NCBI RefSeq assembly: GCF_001665605.1
Contig: NZ_LZSV01000035.1
Location: 1 to 64,000 of the forward strand
DNA from: Mycobacterium sp. 852014-50255_SCH5639931
GTDB taxonomy: Bacteria; Actinomycetota; Actinomycetes; Mycobacteriales; Mycobacteriaceae
Length of the DNA: 64,000 bases
Direction of reading: 5' to 3'
Shown here in pieces: positions 8,598 through 17,051 of this stretch. The notes beneath the pieces are model-generated. The model saw only the letters and a list, made by a program, of their open reading frames with translations, searched no databases and was not told the DNA's origin. The position numbers and the translations under genes are program-made. How positions within the stretch are numbered: the first letter of the stretch is position 1; each line of letters opens with the position of its first letter.

Positions 8598-9644
8598 CTA
8601 GTCGAACAGACCGGGTTGGCCCAAACCGGCCGCCCCCGCCGGCGGGCTCATGCCCAGGTGGGTCCACGCCTGAGCGGTGGCCACCCGGCCCCGGGGGGTG
8701 CGGGCCACCATCCCGGCGCGAACCAGGAACGGCTCGCACACCTCCTCGACGGTGGCGGCCTCCTCGCCGACGGCCACCGCCAGCGTCGAAACCCCGACCG
8801 GCCCCCCGCCGAAACTGCGGGTCAGCGCCGACAGCACCGCCCGGTCCAACCGGTCCAGGCCGAGTTCGTCGACGTCATAGACCGCCAGCGCGGACTTGGC
8901 GACGTCGCGGGTGATCACCCCGTCGGCGCGGACCTCGGCGAAGTCCCGGACCCGGCGCAGCAGCCGGTTGGCGATGCGCGGTGTGCCGCGCGAGCGCCGG
9001 GCGATCTCCTCGGCCGCCTCGGCGCCCAGCTCGATACCCAGGATGCCGGCGGAGCGGGCCAGCACCCGCTCCAGCTCGGCTGGCTCGTAGAAGTCCATGT
9101 GCGCGGTGAAGCCGAACCGGTCGCGCAGCGGGCCGGTCAACGCGCCGGACCGGGTGGTCGCGCCGACCAGGGTGAAGGGCGCCACCTCCAGGGGAATCGA
9201 CGTCGCGCCGGGACCCTTACCCACCACCACGTCGACCCGGAAGTCCTCCATGGCCAGGTACAGCATTTCCTCCGCGGGCCGCGCGATGCGGTGGATCTCG
9301 TCGATGAACAGCACGTCGTGCTCGACCAGGTTGGACAGCATGGCCGCGAGGTCGCCGGCGCGTTCCAGCGCGGGGCCCGACGTCACCCGCAACGACGTCC
9401 CCAGTTCGGCCGCGATGATCATGGCCAGCGACGTCTTGCCCAGCCCGGGCGGACCTGACAGCAGGATGTGATCCGGTGTGCCGCCGCGGTTCTTGGCTCC
9501 CTCGATCACCAGTTGGAGCTGTTCGCGCACCCGCGGCTGGCCGATGAACTCTTGCAGCGAACGCGGCCGCAGGCTGACGTCGACGTCACCCTCCCCGACG
9601 GCCAGCGCCGGGGAAAGCTCGCGGTCGGCGTAGTCGTCGGTCAT
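8598..9644 (-). CDS. ruvB: Holliday junction branch migration ATPase RuvB
   Basis: A 348-residue AAA+ motor that, with RuvA, drives branch migration of Holliday junctions in recombinational repair. It shows Walker A GPPGLGKTS (Lys near residue 70), Walker B LFIDEIHRI (Asp-Glu at 115-116), sensor I LVGATTRSG and a C-terminal winged helix with TPRGRVATAQAW. The start MTDDYADREL matches other mycobacterial RuvB proteins; a longer frame by seven codons lacks support. It follows ruvA on the same strand after a 97-bp gap that holds two short repeats. Confidence 0.95.
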   Translation of the reverse strand: MTDDYADRELSPALAVGEGDVDVSLRPRSLQEFIGQPRVREQLQLVIEGAKNRGGTPDHILLSGPPGLGKTSLAMIIAAELGTSLRVTSGPALERAGDLAAMLSNLVEHDVLFIDEIHRIARPAEEMLYLAMEDFRVDVVVGKGPGATSIPLEVAPFTLVGATTRSGALTGPLRDRFGFTAHMDFYEPAELERVLARSAGILGIELGAEAAEEIARRSRGTPRIANRLLRRVRDFAEVRADGVITRDVAKSALAVYDVDELGLDRLDRAVLSALTRSFGGGPVGVSTLAVAVGEEAATVEEVCEPFLVRAGMVARTPRGRVATAQAWTHLGMSPPAGAAGLGQPGLFD

Positions 9645-9653
9645 TTGCGCCGC

Positions 9654-9730
9654 CCTCCCCCCCAAGCGGGTGGTGCCCCCACCTCATCGCTCCGTCCCCC
9701 GCAGGCTGGCGGTACCCCAACTGCATCGTC
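9654..9730. repeat. Two imperfect tandem copies of a ~38-bp intergenic repeat
   Basis: Units at 9654-9691 and 9692-9730 share a C-rich head (TCCCCC), a central GGGTGGTGCCCC / GGCGGTACCCC block and a CATCG tail. They fill nearly all of the ruvA-ruvB gap. I believe similar short repeats are scattered in M. avium-group genomes, but I could not check copy number. Confidence 0.6.
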
Positions 9731-9741
9731 GCCGGCGCGGG

Positions 9742-10341
9742 TCATCGCGACTTACCCAGCAGCGACAGGGCGGCGCGCAGGGCGCCGGACGTCGTCGCGT
9801 CCTGCTCGCTGGCCAGCACCTTGTCGGTGGCCTCTTCGGCCTGCTTGACGGCGAAGCCCAGACCGACCAAGGCCTCGATCACCGGCCCCCGGACCGCGTG
9901 CCCGTTCACCACGGATGCGCCACCCGGTGCGCCCGCCGCGACGGCGCCGACCTTGTCCCGCAGCTCGAGCACCATCCGCTCGGCGCCGCGTTTACCGATC
10001 CCGGGCACCCGGGTCAGCGCGGTGACGTCGCTGTCGTGCAGCACCTGCCGCAGCACCGCGGCGTCGTGAACCGCCAGTGTCGCCATGGCCAGCCGTGGCC
10101 CTACGCCCGACACCGTCAGCAGCGTCAGGAAGAGGTCGCGGGTGTCGGAGTCTCCAAATCCGTACAGCGTCATCGAGTCCTCGCGGACCACCATCGCGGT
10201 GATCAGCCGGGCCTCGGTCCCGGTGCGCAGGGTCGCCAACGTCGACGGGGTCGCGTTCACCCGGTAGCCGACGCCGGCGGCCTCGATCACCGCATGGTCG
10301 AGCGCCACCTCGAGCACCTCGCCGCGCACCGACGCGATCAT
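9742..10341 (-). CDS. ruvA: Holliday junction DNA-binding protein RuvA
   Basis: A 199-residue protein that tetramerises on four-way junctions and loads RuvB. It begins MIASVRGEVLEVALDHAVIEAAGVGYRV (OB-fold) and carries two helix-hairpin-helix motifs, VSGVGPRLA and VPGIGKRGAERM, then a C-terminal RuvB-contact domain after a flexible Ala/Gly linker. Its start overlaps the ruvC stop by 4 bp, showing tight translational coupling in a ruvC-ruvA-ruvB operon. Confidence 0.95.
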   Translation of the reverse strand: MIASVRGEVLEVALDHAVIEAAGVGYRVNATPSTLATLRTGTEARLITAMVVREDSMTLYGFGDSDTRDLFLTLLTVSGVGPRLAMATLAVHDAAVLRQVLHDSDVTALTRVPGIGKRGAERMVLELRDKVGAVAAGAPGGASVVNGHAVRGPVIEALVGLGFAVKQAEEATDKVLASEQDATTSGALRAALSLLGKSR

Positions 10342-10892
10342 CGCGCGGCCTTGAGCTTGGCCAGATACTTATGCCGCTGTTGCTCGGCCAGCGCCTCGGC
10401 CGCGGCCATCCGGGCCATCATCGGCGCCCGCCAGCAGTGACAGATCGCCAGCGCCAGCGCGTCGGCGGCGTCGGCCGGGGTCGGTTTGGCTTGCAGCGCA
10501 AGGATTTTGGTGACCATCGCGGTGACCTGAGCCTTGTCCGCGGCGCCGTTGCCGGTGACCGCTGCCTTCACCTCGCTCGGGGTGTGAAAGTGCACGTCGA
10601 TGCCGCGCTTGGCGGCCGCCAGCGCGACGACCCCGCCGGCCTGCGCGGTGCCCATCACCGTTGAGACGTTCAGCTGGGAGAACACCCGCTCGATGGCCAC
10701 GACATCCGGTTGATGGGTGGCCAGCCAGTGCTCGACGGCATCGCTGATGGCCAGCAGCCTGTGGGCCAGCGGCGCATCAGACGGGGTCCGCACCACGTCG
10801 ACGTCGAGCGCGACCACGTTCCGCCCGCGCCCAGTTTCCACCACCGACAGTCCGCATCGGGTCAGTCCGGGGTCGACGCCCATCACGCGCAT
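10338..10892 (-). CDS. ruvC: Crossover junction endodeoxyribonuclease RuvC
   Basis: A 184-residue RNase H-fold nuclease that resolves Holliday junctions as a dimer. MRVMGVDPGLTRCG contains the first catalytic Asp (residue 7), AIERVFSQLN supplies the Glu, and DAADALALAICHC near the C-terminus holds the last acidic residues. First gene of the ruvCAB operon. The vapBC40 toxin-antitoxin pair that follows ruvC in M. tuberculosis is absent: only 181 bp separate ruvC from the next, divergent gene. Confidence 0.95.
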   Translation of the reverse strand: MRVMGVDPGLTRCGLSVVETGRGRNVVALDVDVVRTPSDAPLAHRLLAISDAVEHWLATHQPDVVAIERVFSQLNVSTVMGTAQAGGVVALAAAKRGIDVHFHTPSEVKAAVTGNGAADKAQVTAMVTKILALQAKPTPADAADALALAICHCWRAPMMARMAAAEALAEQQRHKYLAKLKAAR

Positions 10893-11073
10893 TGCCCGCT
10901 CCCACCTGTAGAACAGCTGTTCGATACCCTAGCGGCCGGGGGCGACGGCTCCGCGGAGGACACGCGGCGGCGCCGCCGATTCCCGGCTCGGGACGTTACA
11001 GCGCCGAACCCGCGCAAAAGCTGTTAGCTTTACCCCACGTTCGCTCAAGCAATGTGGCAACGGAAGGGTTTGC

Positions 11074-11685
11074 GTGGGATCACTGCTGGTCATTATCGCG
11101 ATCGTCCTGTTCATCGCGTCAATCGTGGTGTTGGTCATCGCTTTGCGGCGCCCCAAGCAACCGGCCCCGCCGCGCGGACGCCAGGATCCCCTCTCGTTCA
11201 ACGCGATGCCGGAGTTCGGCCCCCGGCAACTCGGCCCCGGCGCGATCGTCAGCTACGGCGGCGTCGACTACGTGGTCCGCGGATCGGTGACGTATCGCGA
11301 GGGCCCGTTCGTGTGGTGGGAGCATCTGCTGGAGGGCGGCGACCAGCCGATCTGGTTCAGCGTCGAAGAGGACGACGGGCGCCTCGAGCTGGCGATGTGG
11401 GTCAGCCGCAAGGACATCCAGCTGCAGCCGGGCGACTCCTATGTCGTCGACGGGGTGACGTTTCACGAGTCCGAACGCGGTCGCGCCTCGTTCACCACCG
11501 AGGGCACCACGGGCCTGCCGGCGGGCGGCGAGATGGAGTTCGTCGACTGCGCCAACTCCGACGAGTCCGCGTTGCTCTCGTTCGAGCGCTGGGCGCCCGG
11601 CATGCCGTGGGAGGTTTCGACCGGCAAGCCCGTGCTGACGGGCGAGCTGACCGTGTATCCGGCGCCCCCGCCCTCGTCCCCCTAG
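11074..11685 (+). CDS. Membrane-anchored DUF4178 protein (Rv2597 homologue)
   Basis: A 203-residue protein with one N-terminal membrane helix (SLLVIIAIVLFIASIVVLVIAL) followed by a soluble domain that begins LGPGAIVSYGGVDYVVRGSVTYREG and includes WWEHLLEGG, as in DUF4178 proteins. The GTG start has AAGGG upstream. It heads a five-gene string (Rv2597 to Rv2601 in M. tuberculosis) ending in a spermidine synthase-like protein. Similar DUF4178-DUF2617-DUF4247-DUF350-SpeE-like strings occur in other actinobacteria; I infer one membrane-linked pathway, but the biochemical role is unknown. Confidence 0.85.
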   Translation: MGSLLVIIAIVLFIASIVVLVIALRRPKQPAPPRGRQDPLSFNAMPEFGPRQLGPGAIVSYGGVDYVVRGSVTYREGPFVWWEHLLEGGDQPIWFSVEEDDGRLELAMWVSRKDIQLQPGDSYVVDGVTFHESERGRASFTTEGTTGLPAGGEMEFVDCANSDESALLSFERWAPGMPWEVSTGKPVLTGELTVYPAPPPSSP

Positions 11686-11694
11686 GGCGCGTCG

Positions 11695-12207
11695 GTGCCC
11701 CTTCATCAACTCGCCGTGGCCCCTTCGGACGTCTCCGGGCAGAAGCTCGGACTCGCGCTCAACGCGCCCGCACCGCCGCCGCTGGCGACCTGCCTTCTGC
11801 ACCACCCCGGTGGCGGCGCCCTGCGGCTGGGGGTCCTGGGCGCATCGCACGTCGTCACCGTCGAGCACGGCGCGGACCGGTTCTCCGAAGAGGTCTCCTG
11901 CACGGCACGCGGCCTCGGCGTCGACCTCCCGGAGCACACGGCCGCGCCCGGCTACTCCCTGCAGTCCCGCACCGACTCCTACGACGAGGCGGCCTTCCGC
12001 CGCATGGCGCGCGACCTTCGTGACCGGTGTGCGCGGGAAAAGGGTTGGCTCGGTGGCACTTTCCCCGGCGACGACGCCGCGCTGACCGCGCTGGCCGCCG
12101 AACCCGACGGCGCCGGCTGGTATTGGCAGACCTGGCACCTCTACCCGCGCAGTCCTTTTGGATCCGGCGGCGACGTGGTCCACACGGTGAGCCGGTGGCA
12201 CCCGTGA
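11695..12207 (+). CDS. DUF2617 protein (Rv2598 homologue)
   Basis: A 170-residue soluble protein with no signal peptide or membrane helix. It contains LRLGVLGASHVVTVE and ends GAGWYWQTWHLYPRSPFGSGGDVVHTVSRW, the DUF2617 pattern. It starts at a GTG 9 bp after the preceding gene, and its stop overlaps the next GTG start by 4 bp, so it is translationally coupled within the string of five. Function unknown. Confidence 0.85.
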   Translation: MPLHQLAVAPSDVSGQKLGLALNAPAPPPLATCLLHHPGGGALRLGVLGASHVVTVEHGADRFSEEVSCTARGLGVDLPEHTAAPGYSLQSRTDSYDEAAFRRMARDLRDRCAREKGWLGGTFPGDDAALTALAAEPDGAGWYWQTWHLYPRSPFGSGGDVVHTVSRWHP

Positions 12208-12635
12208 GCCGCAATCGCCTGTTCGTCATCGCCGGTGCGCTGGCCGTCGCCGCCGTCGCCTGCCTGGTGCCCGGAATCATCTTGTCGCAGAAGAACATTG
12301 CTTCCTACATGGCGAGCCACTATCACGAGTACTCCCACGACGCGAACGGGAAGCGCTACGAATGCAGCGGACCTCCCGACGACGTGGCCGACACGCTCGC
12401 CGAGTATCAGGCCCCCGAGGCGCGGGCCGCCAACGGCGACAGTGAGTACCTGCGCTACAGCAGCAACATCGTGATCGTCGGCCCCGACGGCAATCGCCCG
12501 TGCAGCATCCGCCTGGAAGGCCTGAACGCCGGATACAGCCACGGCGCCTTCATCTTCCTGGGCCCCGGATTCACCCCCGGCTCACCCTCGGGCGGCGCCG
12601 GAGGTACGCCCGGCGGCCCCGGCGGAACCAAGTGA
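12204..12635 (+). CDS. DUF4247-like exported or anchored protein (Rv2599 homologue)
   Basis: A 143-residue protein, the same length as M. tuberculosis Rv2599. The N-terminus (LFVIAGALAVAAVACLVPGIIL) is a signal anchor or signal peptide, then come SHYHEYSHDANGKRYECSG and a domain with SSNIVIVGPDGNRPCSIRLE, and the end is Gly/Pro-rich (GGAGGTPGGPGGTK). Two cysteines may pair outside the membrane. The GTG start overlaps the previous stop (GTGA). Longer in-frame starts run through the preceding gene and were discarded. Confidence 0.82.
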   Translation: MSRNRLFVIAGALAVAAVACLVPGIILSQKNIASYMASHYHEYSHDANGKRYECSGPPDDVADTLAEYQAPEARAANGDSEYLRYSSNIVIVGPDGNRPCSIRLEGLNAGYSHGAFIFLGPGFTPGSPSGGAGGTPGGPGGTK

Positions 12636-12662
12636 CGGCTCACCACCACAAAGGAGAAAACC

Positions 12663-13118
12663 ATGTACCTCGCCGTCGAGATCGGCACCGTCGACCTCAA
12701 CCCCGTCCTGAAGGGCGCAGTCGCAACGATTTTGTACTTCCTGGTGGGCATGGCAGTGCTGCTTGTCGGGTTCTACGCGGTCGACGTGTTGACCCCCGGC
12801 AATCTGCGCCGGCTGGTGTTCATCGACCGCCGCCCCAACGCCGTCATGGTCGCGGGTGCGATGTATATCGCCCTGTCCATGGTCATCATCACCGCCATCG
12901 CGAACAGCTATAGCCAGCTGGGCCAGGGGCTCGTCGGCGTGGCGGTGTACGGGCTGATGGGCGTGATCCTGCTGGGGATAGCGCTGCTCACGATGCACCT
13001 TTTGATACCGGGCAGTTTCCACGAGCACATCGACGAGCCGGAGCTGCATCCGGGATCGTTCGCGGTGGCGCTGATATTGCTCGCCGTGGGAGGGGTCACG
13101 GCCGCTGCGGTGTCATGA
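12663..13118 (+). CDS. DUF350 family membrane protein (Rv2600 homologue)
   Basis: A 151-residue protein with four hydrophobic segments, starting MYLAVEIGTVDLNPVLKGAVATILYFLVGMAVLLVGFYAVDVLTPG, a characteristic DUF350 (UPF0719) N-terminus. AAAGGAG precedes the ATG. Its stop overlaps the start of the spermidine synthase-like gene by 4 bp. The family is often found with SpeE-like and DUF4178 proteins; its function is not established. Confidence 0.87.
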   Translation: MYLAVEIGTVDLNPVLKGAVATILYFLVGMAVLLVGFYAVDVLTPGNLRRLVFIDRRPNAVMVAGAMYIALSMVIITAIANSYSQLGQGLVGVAVYGLMGVILLGIALLTMHLLIPGSFHEHIDEPELHPGSFAVALILLAVGGVTAAAVS

Positions 13119-14701
13119 CGTCCGTTGATCTGCCGGTGCCAGAGGTGAGCCGGCCCGCGGAGCCTTCGGTGCGCTGGCGCGCCGTGCTGCTGGCCGCCGT
13201 AGCGGCATGTGCGGCGTCCGGCATCGTCTACGAACTCGCGTTGCTCACGCTGGCGGCGAGCCTCAACGGCGGCGGCATCGTCGCCACCTCACTGATCGTC
13301 GCGGGCTACATCGCCGCGCTCGGCGTGGGCGCCCTGTTGGTCAAGCCGCTGCTGGCGCACGCGGCGATCGCGTTCATCGCGGTGGAGGTGCTGCTGAGCA
13401 TCGTCGGCGGGTTGTCCGCGGCGGCGCTGTACATGGTGTTCGCCTTCATCGACGACGAGTCGATGTGGATGCTGGCGGTGGGCACCGCCCTGATCGGTGG
13501 GCTGGTCGGCGCCGAGGTGCCGCTGCTGATGACGATGCTGCAGCGCGGCCGCAGTGGCGAGGCGCCCGACACCGGCCGGACGCTGGCCAACCTCAACGCC
13601 GCCGATTACCTCGGCGCGCTGCTGGGCGGACTGCTGTGGCCGTTCCTGCTGCTGCCGCAGCTGGGCATGATCCGCGGCGCGGCGGCCACCGGCATCGTCA
13701 ATCTCCTGGCGGCGGCCGTTGTGGCGATCTTCGTGCTGCGCCGGGTCGTTTCGGCCCGCCAACTGGCGACGGCGCTGTGCGCGCTCGCCGCCGCGCTCGC
13801 CCTCCTCGTCACGCTGCTGGCGCGTTCGGCCGACATCGAGACCACGAGCAGGCAGCGCCTCTACGCCGACCCGATCATCGCCTACCAACACTCGGCCTAC
13901 CAGGAGATCGTCGTCACCCAGCGCGGTAACGACATGCGCCTTTACCTGGACGGGGGCCTGCAATTCTCCACCCGGGACGAGTACCGCTACACCGAAAGCC
14001 TGGTCTACCCCGCGCTCGGGGCGAGCGGGCGATCGGTCCTCGTCCTCGGGGGCGGCGACGGGCTGGTGGCCCGCGAGTTACTGCGTCAGCCGGGCCTCAC
14101 GAGGATCGTGCAGGTGGAGCTCGACCCCGCGGTGATTCAGTTGGCGCGCACCACGATGCGCAGGGCCAACGGCGGCTCGCTGGACAGCCCGCGGGTCAAG
14201 GTGGTGATCGACGACGCGATGCGCTGGTTGCGCTCGCCGCATCCGGACGTCGTCCCGCCCGGCGGCTTCGACGCGGTCATCGTCGACCTGCCCGACCCCG
14301 ACACCCCGGTCCTGGGCCGGCTGTATTCGACCGAGTTCTACGCACTTGTCGGGCACGCGCTCGCCGAAGATGGCCTGATGGTCGTGCAGGCGGGCAGCCC
14401 GTTCTCGACGCAGACCGCGTTCTGGCGCACCGCCTCGTCCATCCGCGCGGCCGGCTACGCGGTGACGCCATACCACGTGTATGTGCCGACGTTCGGTGAC
14501 TGGGGTTTCGCGCTGGCGCGCCGTGGGGGAAGCGCGCCCACGCCCACCGTGCCGCCCAACGCGCCCCCGCTGCGTTTCCTGAACCAGCACGTCCTCGACG
14601 CCGCCACGGTGTTTCCCGACGACACCCGCCCCCGCCCGCTCGAGCCGTCGACGCTGGACAATCCGCGGATCGTCGACGACATGCGGCACGGTTACGACTA
14701 G
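13115..14701 (+). CDS. speE: Membrane-anchored spermidine synthase-like aminopropyltransferase
   Basis: A 528-residue protein. The N-terminal half (about residues 20-240) has seven or so membrane helices; the C-terminal half is a Rossmann aminopropyltransferase-like domain with LVLGGGDGLVARELLR (SAM-type motif I), VQVELDPAVIQLAR and DAVIVDLPDPDTP. M. tuberculosis Rv2601 (523 residues) is annotated SpeE and sits in the same place. The long membrane part and DLPDPDTP active-site loop differ from classical soluble SpeE, so the substrate may not be putrescine. The VapBC41 pair found after Rv2601 in M. tuberculosis is missing. Confidence 0.87.
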   Translation: MTSVDLPVPEVSRPAEPSVRWRAVLLAAVAACAASGIVYELALLTLAASLNGGGIVATSLIVAGYIAALGVGALLVKPLLAHAAIAFIAVEVLLSIVGGLSAAALYMVFAFIDDESMWMLAVGTALIGGLVGAEVPLLMTMLQRGRSGEAPDTGRTLANLNAADYLGALLGGLLWPFLLLPQLGMIRGAAATGIVNLLAAAVVAIFVLRRVVSARQLATALCALAAALALLVTLLARSADIETTSRQRLYADPIIAYQHSAYQEIVVTQRGNDMRLYLDGGLQFSTRDEYRYTESLVYPALGASGRSVLVLGGGDGLVARELLRQPGLTRIVQVELDPAVIQLARTTMRRANGGSLDSPRVKVVIDDAMRWLRSPHPDVVPPGGFDAVIVDLPDPDTPVLGRLYSTEFYALVGHALAEDGLMVVQAGSPFSTQTAFWRTASSIRAAGYAVTPYHVYVPTFGDWGFALARRGGSAPTPTVPPNAPPLRFLNQHVLDAATVFPDDTRPRPLEPSTLDNPRIVDDMRHGYD

Positions 14702-14708
14702 ATCTGGC

Positions 14709-15464
14709 TCACTCCTCGTCGAGAGCGGCGAGCACCTCGTCCGACAAATCGACGTTGGTCCAGACGTTCTGCACGTCGTCGCTGTCCTCTAGGGCGTCGA
14801 CGAGCTTGAACACCTTCCGGGCGCCGTCGACGTCCACCGGCACGCTGACCGAAGGCTGGAAGCTGGCCTCGGCGGACTCGTAGTCGATCCCGGCGTCCTG
14901 CAAGGCGGTGCGCACCGCGACCAGATCGGTTGGCTCCGAGATGATCTCGAAGCTCTCACCGAGGTCGTTGACGTCCTCGGCGCCGGCGTCGAGAACCGCC
15001 GTCAGCACGTCGTCTTCAGTGAGCCCGTTCTTCTCCAGCGTGACGACGCCCTTGCGGGTGAACAGATACGAGACCGAGCCCGGATCGGCCATGGTGCCGC
15101 CGTTGCGGGTCACCGCCACCCGGACCTCGCCGGCCGCGCGGTTGCGGTTGTCGGTCAGGCATTCGATCAGCACCGCCACGCCGTTGGGCCCGTAGCCCTC
15201 GTACATGATCGTCTGATAGTCGGCGCCGCCGGCTTCCTCGCCGGCGCCGCGCTTGCGGGCACGCTCGATGTTGTCGTTTGGCACCGAGGTCTTCTTCGCC
15301 TTCTGGATGGCGTCGTAGAGCGTCGGGTTGCCCGCCGGGTCCCCACCGCCGGTCCGCGCGGCGACCTCGATGTTCTTGATGAGCCGGGCGAACTCCTTGC
15401 CTCGGCGCGCGTCTTTGACGGCCTTCTGGTGCTTGGTGGTGGCCCACTTGGAATGGCCGCTCAT
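14709..15464 (-). CDS. yebC: YebC/PmpR-family regulatory protein
   Basis: A 251-residue YebC/TACO1 family protein starting MSGHSKWATTKHQKAVKDARRGKEFARLIKNIEVAAR, with GGADYQTIMYEGYGPNGVAVLIECLTDNRNR in the middle. Family members are described as DNA-binding regulators or as ribosome-associated factors that relieve stalling at proline runs. Position upstream of the PLP synthase genes on the same strand matches M. tuberculosis Rv2603c. It converges with the spermidine synthase-like gene, 7 bp apart. Confidence 0.92.
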   Translation of the reverse strand: MSGHSKWATTKHQKAVKDARRGKEFARLIKNIEVAARTGGGDPAGNPTLYDAIQKAKKTSVPNDNIERARKRGAGEEAGGADYQTIMYEGYGPNGVAVLIECLTDNRNRAAGEVRVAVTRNGGTMADPGSVSYLFTRKGVVTLEKNGLTEDDVLTAVLDAGAEDVNDLGESFEIISEPTDLVAVRTALQDAGIDYESAEASFQPSVSVPVDVDGARKVFKLVDALEDSDDVQNVWTNVDLSDEVLAALDEE

Positions 15465-15608
15465 TGGTGTCTCTTACCTCTTCTGTCTTCGAAAGTTCGC
15501 CAGCCGAGTCTACGTGGACGGCCGGCGGCGATTGCCCGGCCGCTCCCCTGGCGGCCCAGCCGCCCCAGCAGTCACAAGAACGCGGGTATGCGCCGTCACG
15601 AAGGTGCG

Positions 15609-16205
15609 TCAGGCGTTGCCATTGACGATGTCCACGAAGAGCTGGTGGACGCGCCGGTCGCCGGTCATCTCGGGGTGAAACGCCGTCGCCAGCTTCGCGC
15701 CCTGCCGCACCGCGACCGTGTGCCCCGACGCTTCGGCCAGCGCCTGCACGTCGTCGCCGGCCCGCTCCACCCAGGGGGCGCGGATGAACACCGCGCGCAC
15801 CGGACCGTCCAAACCGACGAACGGTATGTCGCCCTCGAACGAGTCAACCTGTCGCCCAAAGGCGTTGCGCCGCACGGTCATATCGATCGCACGCAGCGGC
15901 AGCGCCTCCCGGCCGCCCGCGCCGGCGTCGAGGATTTCGCTGGCCAGCAGGATCATGCCGGCACACGCCCCATAGGCCGGCAGCCCGTCGGCCAGCAGCC
16001 CGCGCAGCGGCTCCAACAGGTCGAGGTCGAGCAGCAGGTGGCTCATGGTGGTGGATTCGCCACCGGGAATGACCAGCCCGTCGACCTTCTCCAGCTCCGC
16101 GCGGCGGCGCACCGGCATCGACTCGGCCCCGGCTTCGCGCAGCGCCGCCAGGTGCTCGCGGGTATCGCCCTGCAGCGCCAGCACCCCGATCAGGGGACGG
16201 CTCAC
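15609..16205 (-). CDS. pdxT: PLP synthase glutaminase subunit PdxT
   Basis: A 198-residue class I glutamine amidotransferase that supplies ammonia to PdxS for direct pyridoxal 5'-phosphate synthesis. Motifs: IGVLALQGDTREH, VIPGGESTTM, the nucleophile Cys near residue 81 in YGACAGMI and the His-Glu pair in AFHPEMTGD. The GTG start overlaps the tesB stop by 4 bp and gives the same length as Rv2604c; longer frames run into tesB. Confidence 0.94.
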   Translation of the reverse strand: MSRPLIGVLALQGDTREHLAALREAGAESMPVRRRAELEKVDGLVIPGGESTTMSHLLLDLDLLEPLRGLLADGLPAYGACAGMILLASEILDAGAGGREALPLRAIDMTVRRNAFGRQVDSFEGDIPFVGLDGPVRAVFIRAPWVERAGDDVQALAEASGHTVAVRQGAKLATAFHPEMTGDRRVHQLFVDIVNGNA

Positions 16206-17038
16206 GGCTGGAATCCGCGCGGGAAGCGGGTCAGCCCCTCCTGCATGACCGCCGCCACCATCTCGCCGGACTGGGTGAAGATCTTGCCCTGGCATAGCGA
16301 GCGACCGCCGCTGGCCGACGGCGACGACTGGTCGTAGAGCAGCCACTCGTCGGCCCGGAACGCCCGCATGAACCACATCGCGTGATCCAGCGACGCCACC
16401 TGCAGGTGCTGGCGGACGTCGAGGTGGTTGACCTGCGCCGACCCCAGGAGAGTGAGGTCGCTCATGTAGGCCAGCGCGCAGATGTGCAGCACCGGGTCAT
16501 CCGGCAGCGGGTCGCGGTGGCGAAACCACACCTGCTGCTGGGAGGCCTTGCCGGGCGACAGCTGCAGGCGCTCGCGCGGCACGATGCAGACGTCCCATTC
16601 CTCGAACTGCTTGAAGCCGGCGTCGTCGAACACCTTGATCGAGTCCAGCCCGGGCAGCCCGTCGGGCGGCGGCGCGGCCGGCATGACGTCCTGGTGGTGG
16701 ATGCCCTCCTGGTCGGTCTGGAAGGACGCCCCCATGCTGAAGATGATTTCGCCGTGCTGGATGGCGTTGACGCGCCGGGTGGCAAAGGAGCCGCCGTCGC
16801 GGGTGCGCTCGACGATGAAGACCGTGGGCTGGTTGGCGTCCCCGGGTCGCAGGAAGTAACCGTGCAGCGAGTGCACCTGATAGCGCGGGTCGACCGTGCG
16901 CACCGCCGAGACCAGTGACTGCCCGGCCACGTGGCCACCGAACGTGCGCTGGAAATATCCCGACTCCGGACTGAACACCCGACCGCGGTAGATGTTGACC
17001 TCGAGTTGCTCGAGATCAAGGATCTCTTCGATCGCCAC
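16202..17038 (-). CDS. tesB: Acyl-CoA thioesterase II (TesB)
   Basis: A 278-residue double-hotdog thioesterase hydrolysing acyl-CoA to free acid and CoA. GRVFSPESGYFQRTFGGHVAGQSLVSA and LHGYFLRPGDANQPTVFIVERTRDGGSFATRRV identify the first hotdog, and SLDHAMWFMRAFRADEWLLYDQSSPSA the second with its active-site Asp. A GTG at 17036-17038 begins VAIEEILDLEQLEVN, matching mycobacterial TesB2 (Rv2605c, 281 residues). It lies 13 bp after pdxS and overlaps pdxT, so a lipid enzyme is embedded in the vitamin B6 operon, as in M. tuberculosis. Confidence 0.92.
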   Translation of the reverse strand: MAIEEILDLEQLEVNIYRGRVFSPESGYFQRTFGGHVAGQSLVSAVRTVDPRYQVHSLHGYFLRPGDANQPTVFIVERTRDGGSFATRRVNAIQHGEIIFSMGASFQTDQEGIHHQDVMPAAPPPDGLPGLDSIKVFDDAGFKQFEEWDVCIVPRERLQLSPGKASQQQVWFRHRDPLPDDPVLHICALAYMSDLTLLGSAQVNHLDVRQHLQVASLDHAMWFMRAFRADEWLLYDQSSPSASGGRSLCQGKIFTQSGEMVAAVMQEGLTRFPRGFQP

Positions 17039-17051
17039 CAATAGCCTCGGC

